DNA of 64,000 bases, taken from contig OX359265.1 in assembly GCA_947179155.2 (NCBI GenBank), positions 55,067,040-55,131,039 on the forward strand, written 5' to 3'. Within the stretch, counting starts at the first letter, position 1. Each line of letters opens with the position of its first letter. The notes below the pieces were generated by a model. That model did no database searches. It was given only the letters and a program-made list of their open reading frames with translations, and had not been told where the DNA came from. A program made the translations under genes and the position numbers. This stretch comes from Hedera helix. Its lineage: Eukaryota; Streptophyta; Magnoliopsida; Apiales; Araliaceae. This document shows, one piece after another, positions 25,314 to 39,138 of the stretch.

Positions 25314-25332
25314 AAGGTTCGCTGGAAAAGGG

Positions 25333-25335
<3 letters not shown>

Positions 25336-25377
<42 letters not shown>
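25336..25377. repeat. (TA)n microsatellite
   Basis: About 42 bp of TA dinucleotide just beside the foldback hairpin. Confidence 0.95.
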
Positions 25378-25380
<3 letters not shown>

Positions 25381-26307
25381 AAATGATCTAATAAGATTTG
25401 ATATATTGTCCTTTCCGAAATGTAGGATTAAATTTTACTTTGAAAGTAAATATAAGATAGTTCTAAATTCGATGTGATTCATTTTATTTATACTATCTGG
25501 GTCATTTGTACCGTCTTAACAAAGTGCTAGAAGTGGTTGACTCTATCCAGTCTCACCAGTCGGATGAAAATGGAATTCTCTATCCCATTGTTTTGGAATC
25601 AAAGTTCAAGGCATTGAACTATTCCCAACAAAATTTAAACACTCAAATACATTGCAGGCAAAGTTCAAAGCATTCAGCTATGCTGCTCAGCAAGTTTTTT
25701 ACGATAGGATTATATAACGCCAACTAAACACGCTGTCAAACATTAAACACAACGCATCTGAATCAACCAAGGAATTAGTAAAGAACAAAATAAAATCACC
25801 TTTAAAAAATTTGATGCAACATCATCGTCCTGACCCTCCTCTTAAGTCGACAATTAAAGTAAAGTACAACATAAAAATCACCTTTAAAAAACTTGATGCA
25901 ACAAAACATAATCAGTCATTTATGAACTCCTCGGTTCTAACCAAAAAAGCTACTTGCTAATGTCACAGCAGCATAACAGGTAAATTGAAAAACTAATCAA
26001 ATACAAAACAACTGCACCCAACGGGCTGTTTATCTCAAGCTGCATATGGCACATGATTAGCCACACTCAATACTACCAAAATTCATGGCATTATGGGTTT
26101 GACTGAATCTTTCGTTGCACACACACACCACCATAACCTCAAGATAATATACAGCTCACTTATAAAAACCTGTTCTTCGCAGCCAACTCATCTCAAATAT
26201 AATATAGTTGCCCAGATTCAGTGTATATGGATAGAAACTCGTAAGGTGAAAATGAGCACCTTCCATCATGACGTTACATAATCATTGAAAAGGATGGGGA
26301 AGACTCG

Positions 26308-29300
26308 CTAGAAAAGAGTCTTGCAAGCCTCAATATCAGCTGCATGTGAATCTAACACGGCTTTCCCAGAAGGGCTTGAAGATACAATCCTCAGTGCAGC
26401 AGAAAATACAGCTTTCTGGAACATGTCATCCTCCATCTTCTTCAGGACCTCCTCTACCACCTTGAAATTCAATTCCCCTGCCAAAACTAACTTACCAATA
26501 ACCTCACCAAAATTGTTTGGTGCTTTTGGTAAATCAATACCAATATCATCCAAGTTTGAGCCATAGAGAAGGCATCCACTTTGTATGTCACTTGATGTGA
26601 GAACCTTCTTGACATACAAGTAATCCAGGAGTTTCGCAACTGGTTCTACACATGGTGGGCTTTTCTCCAGAGAAAGGGCAATGGCTTGCTTGACAAATTC
26701 AGGATGGTAATCAGGGGACTTCAATTCCTCCACACACTGTAACGCTTCATCCAGCATACGGACACTGAAATATTCCTCCAGAAGAGAGATTGTTTTTCTC
26801 CCAAGTTCTTCTGAACTCAGCCTTATAGCAGGAGCCATTTGTTTGGTAACAAATGGAAGCACAGATGCAGTTGGAACCGGTCTAGCAGGGGAAGGGACTT
26901 GAGATGCAGGTTCAACACTAAACTCAAAGTTAGGGGGCTGGACAGGAGGAGCACCACTGCCCTTCAATAGGGCACTAGAAGACCTGCCAATTATAAGTAC
27001 ACTACTACCCTGAGGTAGAAGTCTTTCGTTCAGCGCAGGTGATTTGCCAATCAATGGTGGCTGAACATGTCCAGCCAGTTGATTGGGATCATTCCTTGGC
27101 ATTGACCGCAACCTAGTAACCTGCCAATTATCATTATCAATTCCAGGCATCCCAGGCATCTTTCTGGTTCCTGGCATTCCAGGCATCATACCCCCAGTGC
27201 CGGGCCGGTTGATGGGAAATCCCTGGCTGATACTGCCTTGAGCTGCAGAAGTCATGACACGACTATTTCTAATACTTGCAGTAGCACCTGGACGCAATTT
27301 CATATTCTTCTCTGCTTCATTATGAATCTCTGTGATGGTTTTGGCTTTCACCTATAAAGAAAGAGAATGGCCAAGACAGCAATAAGTAAAATCAATAAAC
27401 ACAATCAAATAACGGTTAGGAAAATGAATTAATCACCTCTTCTCGCCTGGGAACCCAGCTATTTGAACGCAGATCAATAACATCACGAACCATAAATCTC
27501 ATCCGCGGGGCTAGTTGTGGGTTCGTTGACAGTTCCTTCAGTCGGGTGAAGTAAACATCATTAATACGCCGTGATTTTTGGCTCTCATCAAGTTGTTTCC
27601 CAATTGTGTTGAAGAACTGACATATGGCCTCAACATTTTCCTCATCGGGACAAGTCTTATTATCAGGCCCTAAAAGCTCCTGTCATACAAACACGGCCAA
27701 AAAATGAAGAAAGTTTAAATGAGACCATCTCCAAAATAATTGAGTTACTTAGAGAGAGAGAGAGATCCAACAATGACCTTAACAATGTGGTGAACAATCT
27801 TTTCAGGTACCATTTTCTGCTTTAAAAGCTCTCCAATTAGACGGATGTTTCCAAGAGTACGAAGCTTTATCATTCTTTCTTTATCTCTACTTTCCAACTC
27901 TTGCTCAGGAGCAGTCATCTGCCTGATTTCGGCCCCGAGTTTGTCAGCACCTTCAAAAGTCTCCTGGCAGGTATTCAAGAGAACTCGCTTGAATGTGATC
28001 TCTCTCTCACCAGGTTCATCAGAAGGGAACGGAGGGAGCTTCTCATTGAGATCAGAACACAACTCTGCATACATGGGGCAAAATGTTGGTTCCAACACTG
28101 CCTTGTCAAATATTGATGATATAACTCCCTGCACAGCATGCAGAAACAACATTAGCATCTACATCGAAAGACGACATGACCTTACTTGACAGGAAGTAAG
28201 ATGAATGAGATGTTCACAAGGCGTAACATCTAAACAGAGAGGAGAGGAACCTTTAAAATGTCAGCAGTTGTGATCCCAGAATTGATTAGTTGACCTTTCA
28301 ATATATCAAACTTCTCGGGTGTCAGCTTATTCAAAATGCTGCAAAGCAACTGCATTAGTCAACATCTTTCATTGCATATGTTGTGGGCAACACTTGACAC
28401 TGACAAAGCAATGAACAGCAAGTCCAAAAGAAATCTTCAAGAATACCATGAAAAAAAAAATCATAAATAAAGAGGACCAAAAGTCTCAAATTTCATTATA
28501 TCTAAATATCATTTCAAAATCTGGGACTTGGAGAAACGCCAAGAAATTTTGTGAAGGTCAATCAAACATTGCAATTCAGAACTACATAAATGCTCCATCT
28601 AAAAATCAATGGAATTATCACAAGATCAAATGACAGGTAATGATGATAAGAAATAGCCATACGGATGTCACCACATTAATCTGAGCCTCTTTACTAGGAT
28701 AGGCAAGACTGATAGCTCGAAACTTCGGGCAAATGTAGAAGAGGTCGAAAAGCAAGCGATAAAGGAAGAGCAAGCAATACAAGCAGGGACATCAAGCACA
28801 TGCAATAAGTAAAGCAGCTAGTCTAAAAGATTCAAAACAGCAGGGAAAATCAAGCAAAACAAGCAGGGCACAGAATACATGCATAAGTAGAGCAGTAGTC
28901 TGAAAGATTCAAAACAGATTACCCTTTTACTGCTTTCAAGACTCGTTCCTTCTCAGAAAGGTTCCCCCTTTGAACTGACCATGGCACCTCAGCCTTTATG
29001 AGAGCTGGAGCAGGGCCTCCCTGTTGAAAGAAAAAAAAGTAAGGAAAAGAAGGGAGTTCATAGCAGCTCAGAACAGTAACCAACCAGGAGAAAGACCTTT
29101 GCACAGCAAACACGGCAGCATAACAAATAAGCTACATCACTTTAAGAAAAAATTGGGTGATAAATACATACATAAAAATACTCTCTTCCTGCCATCTAAA
29201 ACTCCCCTGCAGCCAACCAAACCACACACAGCACCCATGCACACCCCCATATATATATTGATCATCTCATTCTTCGAGGAAAAGCACAAAACAAATCGAT

Positions 29301-32300
29301 ACAGCCATATTGATTTAAAGTACATAAATACATTATATCTTAAAGGATGGGAAAAGAGAAACATAATCAATGGAACAACAAAATGAGAACTTTAGCCTAA
29401 TTAACTTGAGCACAAGTATCATCAAAATAACATGGTTATCGACCACACAACTTCGAGGATGTCATATAGAAAAAACAAAATTAACTAAAAAGAGAAGCTT
29501 GAAAAAAAATGTCAATTAAGCTGAATCCCATGTATTGATGTCCAATCCAAATACAATGCACCAATTAAAGGGGTGAGGGGATGAGGGAGGGTGATCAGTT
29601 GACTTAAGGCAAAACCATCTTTGGAAAAGGAGGGAATATGGAAAAACATGATACAGGTCAAACTAATGGATCAATGGTTCCATCCATGATACAACATAAC
29701 CACTCCACATTTAATTTGATGGCTTGATGTGAACTCATACGCTAACCCCTTACAAATTTAAGAAAAAGTTAATAAATCTCACAACCAAGGTTATTTTGGT
29801 AAGTTTGGATACAAAAAGAACATTGCTAACCAGATTATCTTTGTCCTGCGATTTCTTTAAAGACAACTCTTTCCTTCAATAATGAGTTGATTTTTACTTG
29901 CCCAAAACCTAGCAAAAACCATAATTTACTACGCAGAAGACATGTTCATGGTGTACAGAGCCCTACATCATACCCTTTTTTCCGACCATGGTGAACCAGT
30001 ACCCAATACCTTCGGGTTTGGACCTATGCCATTTTTGGTGGGGAACGGGAAGGGAAATATCACACAGATAATAGTCACACAAAACTCAATTAATTCTTTT
30101 TATTCAATGTATTAAAATATTGAAGTACATCACTATTCATAATACTCATAAACAACTTTTCTAACTTAAATTGAACTCTAATAAGATAACTACAAATCAA
30201 ATAAGATAACAACAAATCAAACAAATTAATTAAAATACAACTTCTAATTCATGGGCTTCCAAAGTCTTTTATATTTGCTCTAACCAAGTTTCACGTCTCT
30301 ATCTTCTTCCCAAATCATTAGGATATCAATGTATCGCACAACAATACATGCAATTCTATTGCGATTCCCCTTCAACACATACGATTATGTATCAATTGCT
30401 ACTTGTATTGTGTCAAATTGAACAATACATATCGCGTATCGTACAATTTTGACAATTATGTCGAGGAATTTTTTGCAAGCTTCAAATTCGACATGTCAGA
30501 GCACAAGTAAGAGTGAACTTGGTATTGCCCTTAACAACTGAATAAGTATTAGCAAGAACATCATGTTGTGCGTGATGATCTCATAGCCATGTACACCCTA
30601 AGATAATGTGACAAACCTCAAGGGGTATAACATTACACATAACAGTATTCTTAAACTTGCCAATAGAAAATGTAACCAAACATCTCTGGGTAACCTGCAA
30701 CTTTGTATTGGTAACGCATGTAACATCATATGGCTCCGGTGAGGTTCGGCTTTTAACCCAAGTTTCTTGACTACTTCCTCGAAGATAACATCCGTACAAT
30801 TTCCAGTGTCAATGATAAGAAAGTATACATGTTTTCCGCACATTTAACTCGTGTCTGAAAAATTAGGCCACGATACATTTTAAGATTATCTTTATGTTTT
30901 TGAGCAATAAGTAAAGGTCGAAAAACATCTAAACATCCTTCTAAATGAGCATCAATTTCCAAATCCTACTCATCGGGCTCATACTCCACTTCTAAGGGCT
31001 AGCAAATCTCTTTGTTCAAGTTAGTTTTTCCCCTCTTTGTCAACAACAAGAAGTTGCCTAAAGGGATAAAAAGTAACTTATCTTTTTGGAGAAGGACACT
31101 CAAATGACATGTGACTAAAACCACGACAGTTATATCCCCTAAACGTAGAGTTTGTTGCTAACACTAGAAAAACTTGGGATACGATTAAGCCTACTAGTAG
31201 TTGAAAGGCTTGTAGAAGATCTCTCAACTGGTCTGCTTTCAAGAGGCTCCACAAAAGTACGCTCACTCCGAGTTTGGATTGGTAGTGGAGGCCTAACAAA
31301 ATTCATTTTCAAATTATCTTCCACTTCGATGGAAACCTGAACGGCATCGTCCAAGAGCAAGAGTTTACCTGAAGCGCAATCTCCAAATTTAATCCCCGAC
31401 GGTATATGCAGATTAAAACATCTTCAACCTATAAGGAAATTCGAATCTTGTAACCAAACTGTAAAACTTAGAAGTATATTCGACTACGGATCTACTTCCT
31501 TGCACCAACTCAATTAACTACAAATATGTTCACTGCTTATAATCTAAAGGCACAAAACGTCGTGTTAGGACAGCTTTCATATCTTCCCATCTTCTTGTAG
31601 CTATATAAATTTTGCTGATGATGATTCAACCAAATACGAACTGTCCCTTTCAACTTCGCATCATCAAAGAAAAGTTTTTTTCTCATCAATTAGCTCATAC
31701 CAGCAAAATAGGCTCTCCAAACTATGAAACCAATCGAAGAATGATTCAACCCTTGATCTCCATTGAAATCACCAACATTTTGCTTTTATATCAATTGCAT
31801 TCACACATGAAGATTATCACGTAGATTAGGCCCTTGCTATTGTAGGAGTCTCATCTGATTAAGATCTAAAAGTGAATCTTCAAAATTACAGTGAGCATCT
31901 TCCTATCCTTTATCTACGCGTTCCATGAGTATATCAACTTTTGCTTTAAGTTTTGTAATAGATGTCTGAATATTTGTAGTAAGTGTTGCGATTGAATCTT
32001 CAATTCTTTTAAGACGCTTATCTTATAGTAACATATAAGCATCAATCAAGCTTGACGTTGATTTCTCTAGCATTCACCATGGTTCCTACAAAGAAATTAT
32101 ACTTTTTTTTCGTAATAGGGACTGAACTGAAAACTAAAAAAACTTCAGAAACTGAAATGTAAAAAGATAAAAGTACAAGGACTAATATGTAAAGGTTTAA
32201 AGTTCAGGGGTTGAAATATAAAAATATAAAAGTATAAGGACTAAAATATGTAAATGTTTAAAGTTCAGGGGTATTTTAAAATTTTAAGAAACTTTAGAAA

Positions 32301-35300
32301 ACTGTAAAAACTTTGGAATACCAAATCTTAATTTGCCAATAGATATTTCAGCAGATTACTTTATTCAGACCTTTGCTTTTTTTCTTCCGATCTTTTTACA
32401 TTCTCCTCTCTCTGTGACACTGCTATACCCAATTTTATTTTCTAGATCTGCAGTGACGTAGGAAGTCGGACGCCCAGTGGTTCAACGTCGCAGTGAGGAG
32501 GCAACAACTATTTTTGGGTTATTTTGCAGAACGGTAGTGGTTGCTATTTCTTCATCTTTTTCTTCTTCTTTTTTCTCTATTTTTTTCTTCTGCTCCTGCT
32601 TTACTGGTCGAGGTTTTGATATGCTACTAGTTGGGGTTGACGTGGATGATGGGCAGCAGGTGGTTTGGGGTGGAGGGGGGGGGGGGGGGGGACTTTGTTG
32701 GAAGTGGGAAAAATATTGGGGTAGGGATAAGCCGGCAAAATGTTGTTTGGGTTGAACTCCGATACCAAATATGGTGGAAAACGAGAAACGGAAATATCAT
32801 ACAGATAATAATCACACAAAACAAAATTAATTCTTCTCATTCAATAAATCAAAATAATGAAGTATATTACTATTTATAATACTCTTACTAAACAATTTTT
32901 CTAATATAAATTGAACTCTAATAAGATAACTACAAATCAAATAAGATAACTACAAATTAAACAAACTAATCAAAATACAACTTCTAATTCATGGGCTTCC
33001 AAAATATTTTATATTGCCCTAACCAAGTTTCACGGGCTTGTCTTGCATCAATTTTACCCTTAAAATTTCTAAAACTGTAACTTTCATTCTGTTCCAACAA
33101 AACCCATAACCTGTTTCCATTAATATTGCACCATATTTGGCTCAAACTTCAAAGTAACTCCTACTCAGAACTTCTCATCACAAACCATAAAGAACCTACC
33201 CTGCTATATCAATATGCACCTTAATTCCCTTAATTCAAGTTGTTTCCTCTATCTCCATAGTTAGGTACATTCATTAGTTAAGAGATCCATTGACCAAATT
33301 TAGTATTAGTATCCTAATAAGTACATCAAATACCAAAACATCCATTTATTCAGGAATCAGGATCAATCTTCTAAAAATATATACTTTCAAACATCATGTT
33401 TCACAAAAGTTATGCCAGTGATTGCTGCAACTTAAATAACTAGTATCATATTGAATCTTATAAAGATTGTCCTACATCTTCAGATTTTTTGGCTGAAGTC
33501 ACCATATATGGCTGAGAGTAACAAGTTCTTAAATGACAGTTTGATTTTATTAGGGTTAATAATCTCAAGTTCCTATAGATATATGCTTAGCGTTTATCAT
33601 TGAGGATCTCTTTAAAAAATCACTAGAGTTTGATTGGTTATGCCAGTGGAAGTTCTTCCATTGTTTCTTCTACAGTAGTTTTACTAGCATGGACAGTCAC
33701 ACCTCTCCCAATGGAATAATAAAATTTATTTATTTTCTTTGGATATATCGACTTATACATTTATTTATCCTAGGTCAATTATCAATAATGGTTGTTCGAT
33801 ATCATCTCCTCTATTCCATCTGAACCTCCTTTTTACAATATTTACTAAATTAAAAGAAAGACCTTGGTCTTGAATTCAGACAATGGAATAGTAATAGATG
33901 CAACTCTTTGATATTATCTACACTGGGAATATATGTATTACTTCTTCTCTTTTAGGTAAGGCATGTATGCACTATACACTTGAATCCTAGAAAAACTTAA
34001 TAGGAAACAAAACTTGATCACGCATGAGTTCATAACTAGAAATGAAACTCAAAAACTAGCGACCACTCGTGAGTATTGACGATGTGAAACCTACAAGAAA
34101 AAAACAACAATACCACCGACACAATTCCTTAACTAATAAGGAAAATTTAACATTGAAAAAAATATCAGAAAACGTGTTTAACAGTTTTCTATAGTTGAGA
34201 AGTATTGAAATATGCAAAATATATAATTGTTTCATGATGATCGTGTATGAAGTATATAAATTAGTTGGACCGTCTGAATTTGGATTATTTACCCCTTGGT
34301 TGAAAGAGAATTGTCCTCTACCAAACTGTGAGCTCTGCTGGTCTTGGTAATTATATTGATTCCCTTCCTGCTGCCTTGAGTCAAATCGCCCACCCAACTC
34401 TCTATTCTCCCGAATAGATTCCCAAGATCTTTCCTCAACAGCGGTGGGAAATTGCGGAGATCGACCACGCCAATCACGGCTATCCGGTTCAGAATAACGA
34501 TTCTGAGTCTGGTTCGGTTGAATTTGCAGCTATACAAATAAAAATTAATAGGTGAACTCAAAAGACTTAAAGAGAGAGAGAGAGAGAGACAGAGAATGTA
34601 GTTCCATAAAGCGTAATATATCTCAAAATGATGTTATTTAACTAACAAATAATGCCTAGGATGACTGTAACTTACGTTGCTTTCACCACGACCCCAGTTT
34701 TGATCTTCACCAAAAAACTCAGCTTCAACTTCTTGTTTGACTTTTAGAATATCATTGGGGGTGTTAACAACCTAGGAGAAAAGAAACAGCATTCATACAC
34801 CAATCAAGATGTAAATGTCAATTCACATATAATTACCAGCGGCTGATAAGTAGATCAAATCTGCAAGTATTAACATAACCCATCTGGAATTAAAGTAGAC
34901 CCAACATGACTATTCAAGCTGACAACTTTTACTTCTAAAAAATAAAATAAGTTTATATGCAGCATTCAGACACTAAACAAGATGTAAATGTCAATGCACA
35001 TATATATCACATCGACTGGTGAAGTTGATGAAATCTGCAGGCATTAACATAACCCATCTGGCATTAAAGTAGACCCAACAGGATTAATCAATCCGACAAT
35101 TTTTACTTCTAAAAAATAAAAGAAGTTAACTTCCCGCATACTTTGAACAGGACAGTGGGGTAAATTATAATCCACAGCAAGAGAGGAATCACGTGCTTGT
35201 AACACGGTCAAATAAAAATCAAGAGAACTAAAGCATAGAATGAAACGAATGGCAAGGGGTGGGAGAGGCAGAAGCATACACTCTTATCCAACATGCGAAG

Positions 35301-37098
35301 AATAGAGGGGAATCTAATGCAACATGCCAATTGCATTAGAACAAGCTAAAAGAAATAACAAAACAGGAAAGATAGTCGAACTCCAAATTATAAATATAAT
35401 TCTGCAAGAATCCACAGGCATATAGCAAATACAAGATCCAAGAGCAAATTTAGCATAATCTTTAACGTATCAACGTCACCAAATAGAAACAGAAATGAGA
35501 CACAGATCAAAGAGTGTTACCTCCCTAAGCTGTAAAAGCTGGTCTCGATTAAACTGAATATGCTCACGGCCCTCGAATCGAGAGTCACCGGTCTATAACA
35601 ACAAAAATCATGAGTAATTACTACGAAACCATCCTAACAAGAAAAGTACTTCATAAATATTCTACCAATAAAAATATGTGAGACAATCATCTTTATATGA
35701 TAAGATTAGTTTCAGGTAACCACAACTTCTAAGGCACCACTAAATGCAAGAGAGCATGTAACAATACAGCTACCAACAGTGCACATGTCAAAAGGAAGTA
35801 CAAAGATCTCATGAAACAAATAACCAATATGGATTAGCAATTTAGCACTCAAATCAATACTTGGACACAGGAGAAGTTATCTCCAAATGTCGTGCAGAAA
35901 ATTTTGCCCCAGACGTCGCGCAGTCTGGTGTTGAAGTTGCATCCCTAGCATAATCACCCCCTATTTTGTATGGAAAAATAATAACTGGGGTTGCATATAA
36001 GTATGTTCCTTTATGGGCAGCCAAAAACAACTACCTGCATTCCCACCTTCTTAAGCCTACTTATAACTTTATGTCCATTTTTACAGCAGAAACCACTAAA
36101 TCGCCTAAGAATTTGAACATTAACAACCCTTTATTCTACTCCAAGAATCATTTAATTGAATGTACATAAAATACAATTAAAATGAACATAATCATACTAA
36201 AAGTCAGTTTTCTCCCCTCCTCCCTAATCTGTCAGGAAAATGAATTATTAGAGTTTCCTTGTAAGTATGTTTCTTTATGGGCAGTCAACCACAACCTGCA
36301 TGCCCATCTTAAGATTGCAAATCTCTTTACGTCCGTATTTACAGCAGAAACCACACAAGTACCCTGCTCAGAATTAGGAAATTTAACATAAGTATCAACA
36401 ACCCTCTATCAAATCCCATCTTCATTTAACGGAGTACATATATAAAAAAAAGACTTGAACATAATCATACTAAAGAAACTGTTTTATGCCAGCATGCTCA
36501 AACAAAAGCTAAACAGAACATACACCCCACCCCAAAAAAATAAAGAAAAATTAGTTTTAAAAAATGATAAAAATCATTCTTTTATACACGAATTGAATCA
36601 ATATCAATATCAATATTTTATAAACAGAAACTTAAAAAAATTATCTGACCCTCGATATCTATTGAAAGAACAAATCAAACAAGAAGTTCAGCAAAAAACA
36701 GTAAAACTTGAATTCAACCGCCCTAGCTTATCCAAATGATTACATAAAACACAGTCCAATGTCATCAAATTAACATTCAAATCAATAAAACCGACCAACC
36801 AAAACCATAGATACAGAAGTAGCATTAGAGAAAAATGAGAGCGTGTAAATAAAATTGAGTAAAAGACAAATTAAAATTAAATTTTTTTAGTAAAAAACAG
36901 TGTAAGAAATCCCTAGATCCGTGGGAAGAGACAGAAAGATTCGACCTTGATAGAGAAGGAGGCACCATGAGGACGAAGAACTGGAAGATCAGAAGCACCG
37001 AAAGCCGATAAAGAATCGAAGCGAGAGCCAATGGTTCTACCACCTCGGTTTCCACCACCTGGTCTCAAACTCAACAACGCCTGATCAGTCTGCTGCAT
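26308..37098 (-). CDS. eIFiso4G: Eukaryotic initiation factor isoform 4G, eIF(iso)4G
   Basis: Nine exons, all joining in frame: 37098-36946, 35592-35521, 34771-34676, 34529-34293, 29020-28923, 28338-28251, 28128-27778, 27679-27437 and 27351-26308, for 793 residues (plant family about 780). It is the scaffold of plant eIFiso4F, joining cap-bound eIFiso4E to eIF4A and the ribosome in the cytosol. The start ATG at 37098 gives MQQTDQALLSLRPGGG. The eIF4E-binding site is FNRDQLL at residues 65-71. The MIF4G domain spans about 208-430 (it includes QELL/KELLGPD and EAICQFFNTIGKQLD). A Met/Gly/Pro-rich linker (about 490-600) leads to an MA3 domain (about 621-735, RLSSEELGRKTISLLEEYF). Intron 4 (29021-34292) is 5.3 kb and carries a retrotransposon remnant. 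Nothing interrupts the frame, so I regard it as functional. It resembles eIF(iso)4G rather than full eIF4G because the long N-terminal extension is absent. Confidence 0.95.
30036..30293 (-). repeat. 3' LTR of intronic retrotransposon
   Basis: 258 bp; aligns along its length with 32772-33032 (shared words AACTCTAATAAGATAACTAC, CTTCTAATTCATGGGCTTCC, AACCAAGTTTCA). Confidence 0.85.
32675..32691. repeat. Poly-G run of 17 bases
   Basis: Uninterrupted G run in the leader region of the retrotransposon remnant. Confidence 0.9.
32754..32767 (-). other. Primer-binding site (initiator-Met tRNA type)
   Basis: The minus strand reads TGGTATCGGAGTTC four bases past the end of the 5' LTR, two changes from the usual TGGTATCAGAGCTC. 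Confidence 0.6.
32772..33032 (-). repeat. 5' LTR of intronic retrotransposon
   Basis: 261 bp, the partner of 30036-30293. A 17-base poly-G run (32675-32691) lies just inside the element beside it. Confidence 0.85.
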
Positions 37099-37402
37099 AC
37101 CTCTCAATTCTTTCTCACTGCAAATCTCCGCCGTCCGATCAAGTAACGCAACAGAGAACCAGCGATTTAGATACGCCGAATCTGAAGACCAAAAAGTCTC
37201 GATATATATATATATATATATATATAGATAGATATAGATGCCGAGGGAATGAATTCTAGAGAGAGAAGATTAGCAATGAAGGGGGCAGGAGGGAGAGTGT
37301 TTAGAGCTTTCTCTCTCCTCTGCGGAGAAGGGGAAAGAAAAGGGGGAGAGGGATAGAGGAAGAGGTTTGTGAGAGGCCGAAGGAGAGAGAAAAACCCTTT
37401 TC

Positions 37403-37409
37403 ATTTATA
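37403..37409 (-). promoter_or_regulatory. TATA box and adjacent ACGT element of eIF(iso)4G
   Basis: The minus strand reads ACCTATAAATGAAAAGGG, about 305 bp upstream of the ATG. A TGACGT word (bZIP-type ACGT core) lies at 37412-37417, a few bases upstream of it. The leader between is GA-rich and holds an (AT)n run near 37203-37226. Confidence 0.5.
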
Positions 37410-37417
37410 GGTGACGT

Positions 37418-39138
37418 AGGGTGGCGCGGCGGAGGGGGGTTGGTGTGACACTTTGGACTATTTTCTACCCTTTATATATTTTTTTACCGTTGTTCTAGGT
37501 CTGCCTTCAAATTACGTCATTGTCCTTGCGTATCAGTTGGATTTTTTTGGTTGACAACTTTGCCCACGCGCTTTGTTACTCCTTGTACCATTTGGTTTTA
37601 ACCTATAAAACTTTTTAAATTTTTTTTAGTTACTGTTCTTTTCAATCTGTATTTGGATTTTAATAGCTACATATGATGTTTTGTAGTAAGAATGCTCACT
37701 ATAACATGTATTATGCCTTCTCTGCTTATATTTGTATATGCAAAGCTAAGTGTTTTATATGGTGGGCAAAAAATTAAAATAAAAAATTGTTACATATTCT
37801 ATAAATCGCATGAAAATAAAAATATTATAATAATTAAATTATTATTACAGTGATTTGTGGTTGCATTTTCTTTTATTTCTATACTCAAAATCATAATTGT
37901 TGTAACAAATATATCGTTTCGATCCAATATATTAATTCAAATCACATCTAAATTGTAATAAGTTATACACTGTGTTGCTAATTGATTCAATAAATATGTT
38001 TAGATATGGTTATTAAGCTATATTTTAAAAGTATATGCCGACAAATAATTATTTTAATAACATTTAACATATACGTATAAGAAAATATATTTAGTATGTA
38101 AACTTGAACGAGATGTATGAAAGAAGTAATAGACTTATTGACAAAAATAATGTAACCAATTTATATGATTAGGTTAAATTAACTTTAATTATTACCATTT
38201 TGATATGTGCTTGTACTAAATTTTATGATAGTTGTCTTTTTATGCCTTTTAATAAGTCCATTACTAGTTAAAATGTCTTCAATTACATCACATTGCAATT
38301 TAATAGGAATTTATTAATAGGTTAATTTTTTTTAGACTCACTAATAACTTTATGTTATTGCATAATTCTCTTACATATGACTTGTGTCGCTTTCTCTTTT
38401 ATATATACGTGCTATCTTGGGTTATATGAATATAACATTTGATGATAAATAAAATTAAAAAACTATAGTACTTTGTTTTAAGAGTTATATATTAAAATTC
38501 AATGATGAACACGAGGATAAATATTTTATAATTCTATATTTTGATTCAAAGTATTTTAGTTTACAAGTTTAACATTCACTATATCATATTGAAGATAGAC
38601 AAAAATATAAATTTGTAAGTCTGTTGTACTTTAAATAATATAATTATAAATATTAAATTGATAAGCATGACAACATCCAATAAATTAAAATCACGCAACA
38701 ATAGTGTAAAACTCCACAAGGACTATTTGTTATTGACTTTTTTAATTATAACAAACATTTTTATTTTTGCTAGTAAGTTTTCAATAACAAATTCCAACAC
38801 CCAAAAAAAATAAGAAGCAAAGAAATATACATAAATATCATATAATGCAAATAATTGAATTTATTAAGGGGTAGAACTAGGGGTAAAAAATAAGAAGATT
38901 GAAACTAAATAGCTATAGATAAGAATCAACAAGGGTGTGCTGGTAATTCCATGTTCTTATGTTGTTTAGGTTAAAAACTTGAAGAAAAAAATAGATGGGG
39001 ACAAGATAGTAACTTTACCCTTATACTTTTCTCAAAAAGTCTTATTTCCCAATACTTCAAAGTTCAATCTCACCTAACAAAAGTTGTGCGGTTTTGTACC
39101 TCTTATTTGCCTATTTTGGCCCGTAAGTCCGGTACTTA
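37418..39138. other. Intergenic, AT-rich, no gene seen
   Basis: Promoter-proximal sequence of eIF(iso)4G followed by AT-rich DNA without an ORF of recognisable homology. Confidence 0.5.

Larger units (their letters stand above)
24730..26307. other. Intergenic, no gene seen
   Basis: AT-rich. Contains a foldback hairpin (25182-25313) and a (TA)n run. The part from about 26000 is likely the 3' untranslated region of the eIF(iso)4G gene. Confidence 0.45.
30036..33032 (-). mobile_element. Decayed, deleted LTR retrotransposon (Ty3/gypsy-like) in intron 4
   Basis: Two direct repeats bound the element: 30036-30293 and 32772-33032 (about 260 bp, clearly diverged). Read on the minus strand, each LTR starts TGAAACTTGG and ends CCACCA. 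A primer-binding site like that for initiator-Met tRNA (TGGTATCGGAGTTC, 32767-32754) follows the 5' LTR, and a purine-rich tract (GGGAAGAAGATAGAGACG) precedes the 3' LTR. The interior encodes broken gag with a partial zinc knuckle (CRGFSHMSFEC, near 31080-31130) and an aspartic protease (LIIDTGNCTDVI, near 30800). It is full of stops and frameshifts. Reverse transcriptase, RNase H and integrase are absent: only about 250 bp separate protease from the 3' LTR. It lies in the same orientation as the host gene. No target duplication was recognised. Confidence 0.8.

Noticed and set aside
37098..37107. Extended start for eIF(iso)4G three codons upstream
   Set aside because: The upstream codon is TTG, not ATG; the ATG at 37098 gives the family-typical N-terminus.
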